Assembly (NCBI RefSeq): GCF_000332075.2 | Contig: NZ_ALVU02000001.1 | Coordinates: 3,422,324-3,486,323 of the forward strand | Length of the DNA: 64,000 bases | Source: Synechocystis sp. PCC 7509 | Lineage (GTDB): Bacteria; Cyanobacteriota; Cyanobacteriia; Cyanobacteriales; Chroococcidiopsidaceae | Reading direction: 5' to 3' | Part shown: one piece after another, positions 19,344 to 27,402 of the stretch | Layout of the letters: each line of letters opens with the position of its first letter | How positions within the stretch are numbered: the first letter of the stretch is position 1 | Notes under the pieces: model-generated | The model's input: only the letters and a program-made list of their open reading frames with translations | Databases searched by the model: none | Told to the model about the DNA's origin: nothing | Position numbers and translations under genes: made by a program

Positions 19344-19365
19344 ACCTTTAGTTCTAAAGGTTTTT
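19344..19365 (+). terminator. terminator after the pilBTC operon
   Basis: A 7-bp stem (accttta/taaaggt) with loop gttc is followed by a T run, 43 bases after the pilC stop. It precedes the next gene by about 30 bases. Confidence 0.6.
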
Positions 19366-19394
19366 GTTTGCCTAAAAAATAGCTAATTTAAAAT

Positions 19395-19955
19395 ATGACG
19401 AGTAAAAAATCTGATTACGAACAGTTATTGGCACAATACAGCAATCCAGGATCTGCGATCGCACTTCTCAAGCAACACCGTCCTTATTTAGAGGCTATTC
19501 CTAGTCTCCGTCGCGCTGAAGAAAGTTTAATTACTATTCCTTTACCAGTTGTGCGCTTGCGTCAACCCGCTTCTAGCTTTTCTGAAAAAACTACGGAAAC
19601 TAGAATGCTACCTTGTGAAGTGGCTATATTAATGTGCGATCCAGAATGGAAAATCAAGACAGGCATAGAGCTTTTTGTTTTTATTCACCGCCCTGATGAA
19701 GATTTTTCTGATTTACTGCGGCGCTGGCGACAAATTCAAGTTTGGCTAGATAAGGATTATGAATGGGTAATGCCTCCCCGCTACAAACATATCTTTAGTG
19801 AAGGAGCTAATGCTATTCACCCTTTGTTTGTGGTCTTTCCAGAAACTCCAGAAAGAATAAAAAAAGGCTTGCAAGGTGCAAATTTGCCTTTTGTGCCGCA
19901 AGTAATTACGGCGGATAATGAAGAAATAGCTTCGTTGACCAAAGAAAATGTTTAG
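19395..19955 (+). CDS. conserved hypothetical protein, likely cyanobacterial
   Basis: I do not recognise a named family for this 186-residue protein. It looks soluble, with no signal peptide or membrane segment. An N-terminal helical part (SDYEQLLAQYSNPGSAIALLKQH) precedes a mixed region with Trp-rich patches (LLRRWRQIQVWLDKDYEWVMPP). It follows the pil cluster on the same strand, separated by a terminator, so it is probably a separate unit. Its codon use and HIP1 content look like its neighbours. Confidence 0.7.
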   Translation: MTSKKSDYEQLLAQYSNPGSAIALLKQHRPYLEAIPSLRRAEESLITIPLPVVRLRQPASSFSEKTTETRMLPCEVAILMCDPEWKIKTGIELFVFIHRPDEDFSDLLRRWRQIQVWLDKDYEWVMPPRYKHIFSEGANAIHPLFVVFPETPERIKKGLQGANLPFVPQVITADNEEIASLTKENV

Positions 19956-19980
19956 AGAGACGTTTCGGTGAAACGTCTCT
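19956..19980. terminator. hairpin between convergent genes
   Basis: A perfect 10-bp stem (agagacgttt / aaacgtctct) with a 5-base loop begins at the stop codon of the upstream gene and lies 6 bases before the 3' end of the convergent gene. It may terminate both; the T-runs are weak. Confidence 0.6.
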
Positions 19981-19986
19981 ACAATT

Positions 19987-20994
19987 CTATTTGACAAACT
20001 GGGGCATAATTTCCGCCGCCGTAAATAAACCGTAAATTCCCCGCTTTTGCAGTCCAATTCCGGCTTTGAGATAACCAAAAGCAGTTCCGCAAACGTTTGC
20101 TGCCATGCTGGTTTCGTCTCCTAGAGTAAAAGTATGAGTGGAAATTTTGCCTTCAAAGGTTCTACCCGTTACCTGAACATTGGTGCTGAGGGGTTTTTTG
20201 GGATTACGAGTATCGACTACGCCTCCAACAGTAACGCGATCACGATCGCATATCCCAGCTAATTCCAACATCACATCGTCGGCGTGTTCCATATTTTCTA
20301 AAGTTAATACGCCATTAGTTTCATCTAGCAAAGCTTCTACTTGTGCGTCAGTCATGGCTCTTGCTCTTTCGACGCTATAACCTGGTAAATGAGCGATATC
20401 TTCTCTAATTGTTGCTCTATAAGCTTCCCAGTTGGCAATTCCTACGCCAAAGGTAATTTTGACGCTATGAACTTCGGCGTAGCTTTGGGCCGCTAAAACG
20501 GCGGCGGCGGTTAGTAATCCTGGTGTTGCGCCACAGCCTGTTAAATAGGTAATTTTGGCAGCTTGGAAGTCTGATTTTAAGGCTAATAGTTGCTCTACAG
20601 CGCTTGTGCGTTTGATTGCGTCTACTAATACTCCTTGCCAATGCGATCGCATAAACATTTGCGCTACAGACGCTATAAAGGTATTTGGCAAGTTAGGTAA
20701 GGCTAAAAAATAACCATCTACTTCCGAGTTTTCGATTAATTCTTGAATACTTTGGTTACTGAGTATTCCCTCGGCTTGTAAATATCCTACCGAGCCTTGA
20801 GAGCTATAAGCACTAATACATTTATCTACATTTAACCCTTGGGGGGCGTAAGCATAGCCTTTGAGATCGGCTACTGCTACTAAAATCATCTCGCTTTTGG
20901 GGGCAATTAATTTAGCCGCCGCTTGTCCTAATCCACCAAAACCCAATACTCCTACGCGCATTGGAGTAGTAAAACTTTTAATATCGGCACTCAT
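19987..20994 (-). CDS. saccharopine dehydrogenase-like oxidoreductase
   Basis: A 335-residue NAD(P)-binding Rossmann protein. The dinucleotide motif [16 protein letters not shown] is near residues 13-28. A second conserved region [19 protein letters not shown] lies near 150-168. In many cyanobacterial genomes this family carries the saccharopine dehydrogenase-like name, without proven substrate. The saccharopine route of lysine metabolism is not otherwise visible here, so the reaction is unknown. The preferred start ATG at 20994 gives [18 protein letters not shown]; the ATG 12 residues in is also plausible. Confidence 0.8.
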   Translation of the reverse strand: MSADIKSFTTPMRVGVLGFGGLGQAAAKLIAPKSEMILVAVADLKGYAYAPQGLNVDKCISAYSSQGSVGYLQAEGILSNQSIQELIENSEVDGYFLALPNLPNTFIASVAQMFMRSHWQGVLVDAIKRTSAVEQLLALKSDFQAAKITYLTGCGATPGLLTAAAVLAAQSYAEVHSVKITFGVGIANWEAYRATIREDIAHLPGYSVERARAMTDAQVEALLDETNGVLTLENMEHADDVMLELAGICDRDRVTVGGVVDTRNPKKPLSTNVQVTGRTFEGKISTHTFTLGDETSMAANVCGTAFGYLKAGIGLQKRGIYGLFTAAEIMPQFVK

Positions 20995-21340
20995 GCCTGT
21001 TACCCATACTGAACGAATTTTAATTATCGTAAACTTTTGCCGCTTTATTTCGCCTCTTTTAGCGCAAAAATTCCTTTATTTGTAACGTTAGAAAGCGATC
21101 GCGCTAATTGTAAAGTTTTTTATCTCCCTTGACGGCAGCGTATAGTTAAGGGAAACTTACATATAACTAATGCCACCGCTCAGTTATTTATAATTTTTGT
21201 ATCTTTTGGATTCTATCTAATTTGATAGATGAAAAAGTAAGCTACATAGCTGACAAATTAGTTATAAGCAATTTTTGCTTAAGTTATGTAAATTTTTAGT
21301 ACAGTTATGTAATTCTATGCTGTAGGAAATTTAGCGATAT
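20995..21340. other. intergenic region between divergent genes
   Basis: This 346-base AT-rich stretch separates the dehydrogenase-like gene from the DUF2997 gene. It includes one HIP1 octamer and should hold two promoters, but no sequence is close enough to a consensus for me to assign one. No open frame or RNA gene is supported. Confidence 0.4.
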
Positions 21341-21550
21341 ATGGAAACTTTAGAGTTTGTTATTTATCCAGACGGTAGAGTGATGGAAACAGTTACCGGA
21401 ATTATTGGCGCTTCTTGTGCGGAAGTTACCGCAGCCATTGAAGCCCAGTTAGGAACAGTAGTTGACACAGAACAAACCTCAGACTTTTTTACCGCTCAAG
21501 TTTATCAAACTAACGTTACTACAACTCAAAATGCCTTGAATTCGTGGTAG
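21341..21550 (+). CDS. DUF2997 family protein
   Basis: A 69-residue protein starting METLEFVIYPDGRVMETVTGI, which matches the short DUF2997 family. Members sit next to DUF1257 genes and a ferredoxin in cyanobacteria. Function is unknown. It is the first of three same-strand genes (45 bases, then a one-base overlap), which implies joint expression. It is probably cytoplasmic, with no signal or membrane segment. Confidence 0.8.
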   Translation: METLEFVIYPDGRVMETVTGIIGASCAEVTAAIEAQLGTVVDTEQTSDFFTAQVYQTNVTTTQNALNSW

Positions 21551-21594
21551 CTTATATTTTTTATTTTGTTTAGTCTTCTTTACTTACAAACACC

Positions 21595-21981
21595 ATGTCA
21601 CATTTTAGCCAAATCAAAACTCAAATCCGCAACTTAAACTCTTTACAAGCTGCGCTTACGGATTTAGGAATTAAGTGGAAAGCCGAACCTGAGACAGTAC
21701 GGGGTTATCGGGGACAAAGCCGGGAAGCGGCGATCGCAATTGAGCAAGAAAACGGCTATGATTTAGGGTTTAGCTGGAATGGCAAAGAATACGAATTGGT
21801 AGCGGATTTACAATATTGGCAACAACCTTTATCCGTTAAGGGTTTCTTGCGCCAGGTAACTCAACGTTATGCTTACCATACAGTAGTTAACGAAACAGCA
21901 AAGCAAGGTTTTCAAATTTCCGAACAACAACAAAATACCGATGGTTCAATTCGGCTTTTAGTGCAGCGTTGGAGTAATTAA
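21595..21981 (+). CDS. ycf35: DUF1257 protein, Ycf35 homologue
   Basis: A 128-residue protein of the DUF1257/Ycf35 family, also encoded in some plastids of algae. The start MSHFSQIKTQIRNLNSLQAALTDLG and the later GYDLGFSWNGKEYELVADLQYW are characteristic. Function is unknown. Its stop overlaps the start of the ferredoxin gene as TAATG, so the two products are probably made together and may act on the same process (inference). Confidence 0.88.
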   Translation: MSHFSQIKTQIRNLNSLQAALTDLGIKWKAEPETVRGYRGQSREAAIAIEQENGYDLGFSWNGKEYELVADLQYWQQPLSVKGFLRQVTQRYAYHTVVNETAKQGFQISEQQQNTDGSIRLLVQRWSN

Positions 21982-22424
21982 TGGCTGAATTTGGACAAGA
22001 GCGCTCGGAATTAGAACCAGAATTAGGGGGAATTTTTCGAGACAATCCGGAGCGTTCTGGTTTCGAGCCAGAATTGGGGGGTATAGTCCGGCAAAATGGC
22101 GTATATGTAGATGAAGTAATCTGTATTGGTTGCAAGCATTGCGCCCATGTAGCCCGAAATACCTTTTATATTGAGCCAGATTATGGGCGATCGCGGGTAA
22201 TTCGCCAAGATGGGGACTCAGAAGAATTAATTCAAGAAGCCATTGATACTTGTCCAGTCGATTGCATCCATTGGTTAGATTATACAGAAGTCAAAAAACG
22301 CGAAGAAGAACGCCAATATCAAGCAATTCCGCTAATTGGATATCCCGTAGATGAGGCGGTAGTTGCGGCACATAGGCGACGCAATAAACAGGAAAAATTA
22401 GCTCGGAAAAAAGGAAAATATTAG
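21981..22424 (+). CDS. ferredoxin-type 4Fe-4S protein
   Basis: A 147-residue protein with a central ferredoxin fold. The first cysteine group is CIGCKHCAHV near residues 51-60, and a later CPVDC lies near 94-98, enough for at least one iron-sulfur cluster. The N-terminus holds an internal duplication: RSELEPELGGI is followed by RSGFEPELGGI about 18 residues later. The C-terminal 35 residues are very basic (HRRRNKQEKLARKKGKY). Conserved linkage with DUF2997 and Ycf35 suggests a dedicated electron carrier for that module (inference). Confidence 0.88.
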   Translation: MAEFGQERSELEPELGGIFRDNPERSGFEPELGGIVRQNGVYVDEVICIGCKHCAHVARNTFYIEPDYGRSRVIRQDGDSEELIQEAIDTCPVDCIHWLDYTEVKKREEERQYQAIPLIGYPVDEAVVAAHRRRNKQEKLARKKGKY

Positions 22425-22431
22425 AGAAGTT

Positions 22432-22464
22432 AAAAAAGCGGTTGTTTAATACAATCGCTTTTTT
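22432..22464 (+). terminator. rho-independent terminator after the ferredoxin gene
   Basis: A 14-bp stem (aaaaaagcggttgt / acaatcgctttttt, one G-T pair) with a 5-base loop and a T-run. A second copy of the left-arm core, gcgattgt at 22477-22484, could pair with the same acaatcgc, so two alternative hairpins are possible. Confidence 0.8.
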
Positions 22465-22502
22465 GTTTAATATATAGCGATTGTATATGTTTTTTGACAT
22501 AC

Positions 22503-22525
22503 TCACTGGGCTGAAGCCGCAGTGA
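22503..22525 (-). repeat. right-end hairpin of the IS605 element
   Basis: Arms tcactg/cagtga enclose ggc-tgaa-gcc with one unpaired base. It overlaps the last codons and stop of tnpB. In related elements this region is also the 3' part of the guide RNA used by TnpB. Confidence 0.75.
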
Positions 22526-23687
22526 TTCTTGACGCTTCAACGACGGATGCTACCAAAGTAGTCTTACTCTGTCTCTGCGTCCGTTTAGAGTCGTGCCTAT
22601 GCCCAGTGCCGACTTTGTTTATATTTTTAGCTGCATTCTCATCGCGATCTTGTTGAATACCGCAATTGATGCAAAGTACAGACCTTATTGATAGGTCTAG
22701 CTTCCCCCATTTATAGCCGCAATCGTTACATATTTGGCTAGTGGGTTCCCATCTACTGATTACTCGAAAGTCTCTGTTATATTTTTCTGCTTTAGCTTCA
22801 CAAAAAGTCCTAAATTCACGCCATCCTAAGAGACTAATTGCTCTAGATAGTTTGCGATTTTTGACCATACCAGAGACATTCAAATCTTCTAAAATTATTG
22901 TTTGGTTCTCACTAACAACTTTAGTAGATAGTTTATGCAAAAAGTCTTTACGAGTATCAGCTATTCGATTGTGGGTTTTTGCTATCTTTAGGCGGGTTTT
23001 ATTCCTATGCTTAGAATTTTTTTGTTGACGGGCTAATTTCTTTTGAAATGAGCGAACTTTACGATCTAACTTTTTATAGCTAGGGCTTACTGCTTTAGTT
23101 CCGTCAGACATCACTGCAAAGGTTTTAATACCTAAATCAATCCCGATGCTTTGATTAATAGCTTCTGTAGAAACTGATTCAATTTCAATTACAAAGCTTA
23201 AGAAATAGCGGTCGGCACAATCTTTAATGACGGTTACTGAACTTGGCTCAGATGGCAAAGCTCTTGACCAAATAGGCGTAAGATTGCCAATTTTAGCTAA
23301 ATAGACAGAACCATTTTTAATGCTAAACCCAGAAGTCACAAAGGTAGCCGATTGCTTGTTAGTCCTCTTTTTAAATTTGGGATAACCTACTTTTTTACCT
23401 TTTCTTTTGCCTTTGCAGGAATCAAAAAAGTTTTTGTAAGCGGAGTCTATTGCTTTTAAAGACTGTTGCAAGGGGACTGAAGATACTTCAGACAACCATT
23501 TACGCTCATCAGTCTTTTTAGTTTGAGTTAACAATCCAGCTAATTTGTTGTAGCCCAGATACTTATCCGTCTCTTTGCTAAAAGCTAGGGCATCATTCCA
23601 AACTACTCGCACACAACCAAACAATGATCGCAGTCTCTTTTGCTGTTGGTTTGTCGGATAGAAACGGTATTGATACCTAGCTTTCAT
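22503..23687 (-). CDS. tnpB: RNA-guided endonuclease TnpB
   Basis: A 394-residue TnpB, the family ancestral to Cas12 nucleases. Known members use a guide RNA from the element's right end to cut the empty donor site. The N-terminal part begins with the typical YRFYPTNQQQKRLRSLFGC. RuvC-like residues are present: D184 in GIDLGIK, E267 in ILEDLN and the Asp of QDRDENAAKNI near 347-349. Four cysteines (320, 323, 339, 342) form the zinc ribbon. All catalytic features are intact, so it may be active. The gene is divergent from tnpA. Confidence 0.93.
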   Translation of the reverse strand: MKARYQYRFYPTNQQQKRLRSLFGCVRVVWNDALAFSKETDKYLGYNKLAGLLTQTKKTDERKWLSEVSSVPLQQSLKAIDSAYKNFFDSCKGKRKGKKVGYPKFKKRTNKQSATFVTSGFSIKNGSVYLAKIGNLTPIWSRALPSEPSSVTVIKDCADRYFLSFVIEIESVSTEAINQSIGIDLGIKTFAVMSDGTKAVSPSYKKLDRKVRSFQKKLARQQKNSKHRNKTRLKIAKTHNRIADTRKDFLHKLSTKVVSENQTIILEDLNVSGMVKNRKLSRAISLLGWREFRTFCEAKAEKYNRDFRVISRWEPTSQICNDCGYKWGKLDLSIRSVLCINCGIQQDRDENAAKNINKVGTGHRHDSKRTQRQSKTTLVASVVEASRITAASAQ

Positions 23688-23738
23688 TGCTTATGCTAAA
23701 ATTGGTCTACAGCTATATATTAACTTGGTCTACAGTAA

Positions 23739-24140
23739 ATGACAACCCAATTACGCAGGGAAAGACACTCTGTTTCTAGCCTTAAAATACATTTGGTGTG
23801 CGTAACTAAATATCGTCGGTCGGTGTTTACTTCGGAAAGCCTTAGTTTGATTGAAATATCATTTAATGAAGTGGCAAAAAAAATGGATTTTCAGGTACTT
23901 GAATTTAATGGAGAATCTGACCACATCCATGTACTAATTGAATTTCCCCCTAAGCTTTCTATCTCTCAAATGGTTAACGCGCTAAAGGGAGTATCTAGCC
24001 GCCGCTACGGTCAAGCTGGACACCCTAAGCCTTATGGAAAGGAAGCTCTCTGGAGTCCATCGTACTTTGTTAGTTCTGTTGGTGGTGCGCCTATTGAGGT
24101 TCTGAAAAAGTATATCCAGAATCAAGAAAAGCCGTGCTGA
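23739..24140 (+). CDS. tnpA: IS200/IS605 single-strand transposase TnpA
   Basis: A 133-residue Y1 HUH transposase that cuts and joins single-stranded DNA at hairpin ends. The HUH motif is HIH at residues 62-64 in SDHIHVLIEFPPKLS. The catalytic tyrosine is Y125 in LKKYIQNQ. Length is normal for the family. Its TGA stop forms part of the loop of the left-end hairpin. Partner of the divergent tnpB gene. Confidence 0.93.
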   Translation: MTTQLRRERHSVSSLKIHLVCVTKYRRSVFTSESLSLIEISFNEVAKKMDFQVLEFNGESDHIHVLIEFPPKLSISQMVNALKGVSSRRYGQAGHPKPYGKEALWSPSYFVSSVGGAPIEVLKKYIQNQEKPC

Positions 24141-24148
24141 AGCAACGG
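24132..24148. repeat. left-end hairpin of the IS605 element
   Basis: Arms ccgt/acgg enclose gc-tgaa-gc with a bulged A. The structure matches the right-end hairpin in having a TGAA tip and an unpaired base, as expected for TnpA recognition sites. Confidence 0.7.
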
Positions 24149-24173
24149 GGTTTTTACCCACTTTTCTGATAAT

Positions 24174-24219
24174 CATTTTCCGTCGCAAGGCCTTGCGCCC
24201 CTACAAGTCCACAATTGAT
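24174..24219. repeat. dispersed palindromic repeat, copy 1 (partly deleted)
   Basis: Begins cattttccgt, then cgcaaggccttgcgcccctac, ending acaattgat. It matches the repeat at 25510-25560 but has lost about five bases (agggg) from the left arm of the palindrome. Confidence 0.7.
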
Positions 24220-24389
24220 TAGACCTCCGGTATGAATAGTAATAACTCCTCTGTTCTATAACTTTTACACCAATTATTTACACAAACGTACTCAAAAAGC
24301 ACCAATAATAGTACGGAATTACTATAAATCAATCTTTTCAAGATAGGCTGAAAACCCTTGAAGTGACTGAATTGCTTGTGTTTAATTAA
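24220..24389. other. intergenic stretch before tRNA-Phe
   Basis: About 170 bases of AT-rich DNA between the repeat and the tRNA 3' end. I see no gene, promoter or structure that I can support. Confidence 0.3.
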
Positions 24390-24462
<73 letters not shown>

Positions 24463-24540
24463 GCACAGCAACTTGTGTTTTGAGTGCTTTATTAAGCTAG
24501 CAAATATAGATAGTTTTGGCAAGCAAATAATCAAAAAAAC

Positions 24541-25416
24541 TTAAGCTGTCTTGATTATCAACTTAGCAGTACCAAAAATCGCCAAAAATAGCACAAATTG
24601 CACCAAAACAATACTAGGCCCGGAAGCTAAGTTGAATAAACCAGATATCACCATTCCAGCGAGGCTACTTATTGCCCCAAGAAATACAGATAGAGTGAGA
24701 AAGCGTGTAAAGTGATGGCTGAGAAGTTTGGCGCTAGAAGCAGGAATGACTAAAAAAGCATTGACTAGCAACACTCCTACAGCTTTAATTGCTACGGCGA
24801 CAGCTAGAGACAGCAAAACTACAAAAAAGTAACGATATAACTGTACAGGAATCCCCTGAACTTGCGCCACTGCTGGATTGAGAGTGAGTAATATTTGCTG
24901 GCGAAGTGTAGACAATAAAAAAACCGCCGCACCTACTAGCACGATCGCAGTCAAAATTAAATCAGTAGTATTAATGGCAAGAATATCGCCAAATAGTACC
25001 GCCATTAAGTTACCGCGATAGCCTTTAATTAAGCTTGTCAGGATAACACCGACAGCTAAAGCCCCCGATAAAACAATGCTAAGTACGTTGTCACTAGCTA
25101 AATCAGTTTGATCGATTAAATACAGCACCACTAAGCCAAATACTAAAGTAAAGGGCAAAAGCATTAAAGTGGGTTCTATATGCAGTAATACGCCCAAAGC
25201 CACACCAATTAAAGCCGCATGACCGACTGCATGGCTAAAAAACGATAGTTGACGTAAGGTAACAAAACTCCCTAGTAAGCCGCCTAGGAGTCCCATTAAT
25301 ACCCCACCAGCGAGCGCTCTTTGCATGAAAGGAAACTGTAATAGAGTTACTAAGTTTTGAATATTAGTTACAGCAAAATAGAAATCAGGATTAAACATCA
25401 GCAAAAATAAACGCAT
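24541..25416 (-). CDS. metal ABC transporter permease (ZnuB/MntB type)
   Basis: A 291-residue membrane protein of the ABC-3 family, which imports zinc, manganese or iron with a binding protein and an ATPase. Several hydrophobic segments are visible from about residue 35 on. The conserved SFFSHAVGHAALIGVALG is near 78-95 and the cytoplasmic coupling region GIPVQLYRYFFVVLLSLAVA near 188-207. Neither the ATPase nor the solute-binding gene is adjacent, so the metal cannot be inferred and the partners lie elsewhere. The start may instead be the ATG at 25398 (MFNPDFYF). Confidence 0.88.
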   Translation of the reverse strand: MRLFLLMFNPDFYFAVTNIQNLVTLLQFPFMQRALAGGVLMGLLGGLLGSFVTLRQLSFFSHAVGHAALIGVALGVLLHIEPTLMLLPFTLVFGLVVLYLIDQTDLASDNVLSIVLSGALAVGVILTSLIKGYRGNLMAVLFGDILAINTTDLILTAIVLVGAAVFLLSTLRQQILLTLNPAVAQVQGIPVQLYRYFFVVLLSLAVAVAIKAVGVLLVNAFLVIPASSAKLLSHHFTRFLTLSVFLGAISSLAGMVISGLFNLASGPSIVLVQFVLFLAIFGTAKLIIKTA

Positions 25417-25509
25417 TAATACCCTTAGTGTGAGGCAATTTCGCTTTTGTTATGGTGAAAATTATTTTAAAGCGCGATCGCCCTATAGCAATCCGTTTTG
25501 ATTTATAAA

Positions 25510-25560
25510 CATTTTCCGTAGGGGCGCAATGCATTGCGCCCCTACACGTTCGTAATTGAT
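25510..25560. repeat. dispersed palindromic repeat, copy 2
   Basis: Contains the long palindrome gtaggggcgcaat/attgcgcccctac (about 13-bp arms), preceded by cattttcc and followed by an acgttcgtaattgat tail. The same flanks occur at 24174-24219. It lies 18 bases upstream of the Nif3-like ATG. Confidence 0.8.
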
Positions 25561-25578
25561 GCGAGGATCGCCCTAGCA

Positions 25579-26283
25579 ATGATAATTACCCATTCTCAAA
25601 TTCATCTAGACGATATTGCTCAGTTTCTCTCTAACTTTTTTAGGGTAGATCGTTTTAGCAATGACCAAAATGGGGTGTATATACCATCAGAAAGAGCGAT
25701 CGCCCGTTTTGGACTTGCCTTAGAACCTTGGTCAGAACTCGCTGCCTGGACGCAGCAAGAGCGCTTAGACGGGCTATTTTTACATCGCCCTTGGCAAATG
25801 CCAACGGTTGATATTGGTGTAATTGCTTATCATTTAGCTTTTGATGAATCTTTAACTATTGGTTTTAATCCTCGCCTCGCAACGGTACTAGAAATATCTA
25901 ATTTGGAAGTGCTAGGGGAAAAAGAGGGACGCGCTATTGGGATGATAGGAGACATTGAGCGCCATAGTTTCGATAAATATTGCGATCGCCTCAACCAAAT
26001 TTTTCATGGGTGCGATCGCGTAATTCCCGGCACTACAGGCGATATTTCGCGGGTGGCGGTGGTGGGTGCAATGACAGATGTTTTAGTCCGCGAAGCTAAA
26101 GATCGAGGGGCAAATATTTACATTACCGGACAATTGAGGCAACCAGGTAAACTAGCTTTAGCTGAAACTGGGATTAGTTGCGTAGCTATTGGACACAGAC
26201 GCAGTGAAGAATGGGGATTGCGGTCATTATCTGGCTTGCTGCGCGATCGCTTTAGTCAATTAGAGGTTATTTTACCTAAATAA
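25579..26283 (+). CDS. Nif3-like dinuclear metal centre protein
   Basis: A 234-residue member of the Nif3/DUF34 family (GTP cyclohydrolase I type 2 homologues), whose role remains unsettled. Candidate metal ligands include His in LFLHRPW and, late in the protein, His in AIGHRRSEEWG. The segment HLAFDESLT resembles the family's middle motif, but its spacing is less canonical. I use the ATG at 25579; an upstream TTG at 25534 falls inside the palindromic repeat and is unlikely. The 3' end overlaps the convergent wecB gene by 28 bases. Confidence 0.8.
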   Translation: MIITHSQIHLDDIAQFLSNFFRVDRFSNDQNGVYIPSERAIARFGLALEPWSELAAWTQQERLDGLFLHRPWQMPTVDIGVIAYHLAFDESLTIGFNPRLATVLEISNLEVLGEKEGRAIGMIGDIERHSFDKYCDRLNQIFHGCDRVIPGTTGDISRVAVVGAMTDVLVREAKDRGANIYITGQLRQPGKLALAETGISCVAIGHRRSEEWGLRSLSGLLRDRFSQLEVILPK

Positions 26284-27377
26284 TTTTCCACAAGTTTCAA
26301 AATCCGTTCTGACGCATGACCATCACCAAAAGGATTAATTGCTGTAGACATTTTTTGATAAGCAGTTTCATCGCTTAATAATTCCTTTGCATTCGAGACA
26401 ATGACATCGGGATTAGTGCCTACAAGCTTTGCCGTACCTGCTGTTACAGCTTCCGGGCGTTCGGTAGTTTCCCGCAATACTAATACAGGTTTGCCTAAAC
26501 TTGGCGCTTCTTCTTGTAATCCGCCGGAATCAGTTAGTAAAAGATAGGATTTGGCGATCGCGCCGACTAATTGAGCATAATCTAAGGGTTCTGTTAAAAA
26601 TACTCGCGGATGATTGCCTAATAGTTGCTGTAAAGGTTCGCGCACTGTAGGGTTGCGATGCAAGGGTAATAGTAAAGCTGTATCGGGAAATAATTCTAAT
26701 AATTGTAAAAAGCTTTGAGCAATATCTTGAAGTGGTTCGCCCCAATTTTCCCTTCTATGCACGGTTGCGAGTAAAACGCGGTATTTTGACCAGTCTAAAC
26801 CCTTGATATCGCAAGCTGGTTGACGTTTGGCGACAGCGAGTAAAGCATCAATAACGGTATTTCCTGTATGGTGAATTTCCCCCACAACTCCCGAACGTTG
26901 CAGATTTTCCACTGCTAAAGTTGTGGGTGCAAAATGCAATTGCGTAAGCTGCGAAATTAACCGCCGATTGGCTTCTTCGGGAAAGGGATTAAATAAATCG
27001 TCGGTTCGCAATCCTGCTTCAACGTGACCTACAGGAATTTGTTGATAAAATGCTGCTAAAGTCGCTGCAAAAGCTGTAGTAGTATCGCCTTGAACGATGA
27101 CAAAATCCGGCTTATTTTGTTTAAACAACTTCTCTAAACCGCGTAAACTACGTTCGGTAATATCTGTAAGCGATTGTCCCGCTTGCATAATCTCTAAATC
27201 TTTATCGGCTTTGAGGTCAAATAGCTGCATTACTTGTTCGACCATTTCTCGATGCTGACCTGTTAAAATTACCTCCACGTCTACAGATTGGGCTTTTTGA
27301 AACTCTTGAATTACGGGAGCAAGTTTAATTGCTTCGGGGCGCGTACCTAAAATAATATTTACTTGGGGTTTAAGCAT
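26256..27377 (-). CDS. wecB: UDP-N-acetylglucosamine 2-epimerase (non-hydrolysing)
   Basis: A 373-residue enzyme that interconverts UDP-GlcNAc and UDP-ManNAc for surface polysaccharides. It opens with VNIILGTRPEAIKLAPVI, has VQGDTTTAFAATLAAFYQQIPVGHVEAGLRT near residues 94-124 and TVHRRENWGEP near 209-219. The UDP-binding end LLLTDSGGLQEEAPSLGKPVLVLRETTERPEA completes the fold. Full length for the family. No other polysaccharide genes are beside it. Confidence 0.95.
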   Translation of the reverse strand: MLKPQVNIILGTRPEAIKLAPVIQEFQKAQSVDVEVILTGQHREMVEQVMQLFDLKADKDLEIMQAGQSLTDITERSLRGLEKLFKQNKPDFVIVQGDTTTAFAATLAAFYQQIPVGHVEAGLRTDDLFNPFPEEANRRLISQLTQLHFAPTTLAVENLQRSGVVGEIHHTGNTVIDALLAVAKRQPACDIKGLDWSKYRVLLATVHRRENWGEPLQDIAQSFLQLLELFPDTALLLPLHRNPTVREPLQQLLGNHPRVFLTEPLDYAQLVGAIAKSYLLLTDSGGLQEEAPSLGKPVLVLRETTERPEAVTAGTAKLVGTNPDVIVSNAKELLSDETAYQKMSTAINPFGDGHASERILKLVENYLGKITSN

Positions 27378-27402
27378 ATTCCTTTAATTACTGATTAAAT
27401 TT

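Larger units (their letters stand above)
22494..24165. mobile_element. IS200/IS605-family element with divergent tnpA and tnpB
   Basis: The two genes are arranged back to back (tnpB minus, tnpA plus, 51 bases apart), as in the IS605 group. Both ends carry imperfect hairpins with TGAA tips: 22503-22525 and 24132-24148. On the minus strand the right-end hairpin is followed after a few bases by TCAA (plus-strand 22494-22497), like the known IS608 end. The outer left-end boundary is less certain, around 24160-24170. Both open frames are intact. Confidence 0.8.

Noticed and set aside
22503-23687. TnpB considered as a miniature Cas12 effector
   Set aside because: It is flanked by IS605-type hairpins and a tnpA gene, and no CRISPR array is present; a transposon-encoded TnpB is sufficient.
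25534-25578. Upstream TTG start for the Nif3-like gene
   Set aside because: It would place the N-terminus inside a dispersed palindromic repeat; the ATG at 25579 fits the family better.
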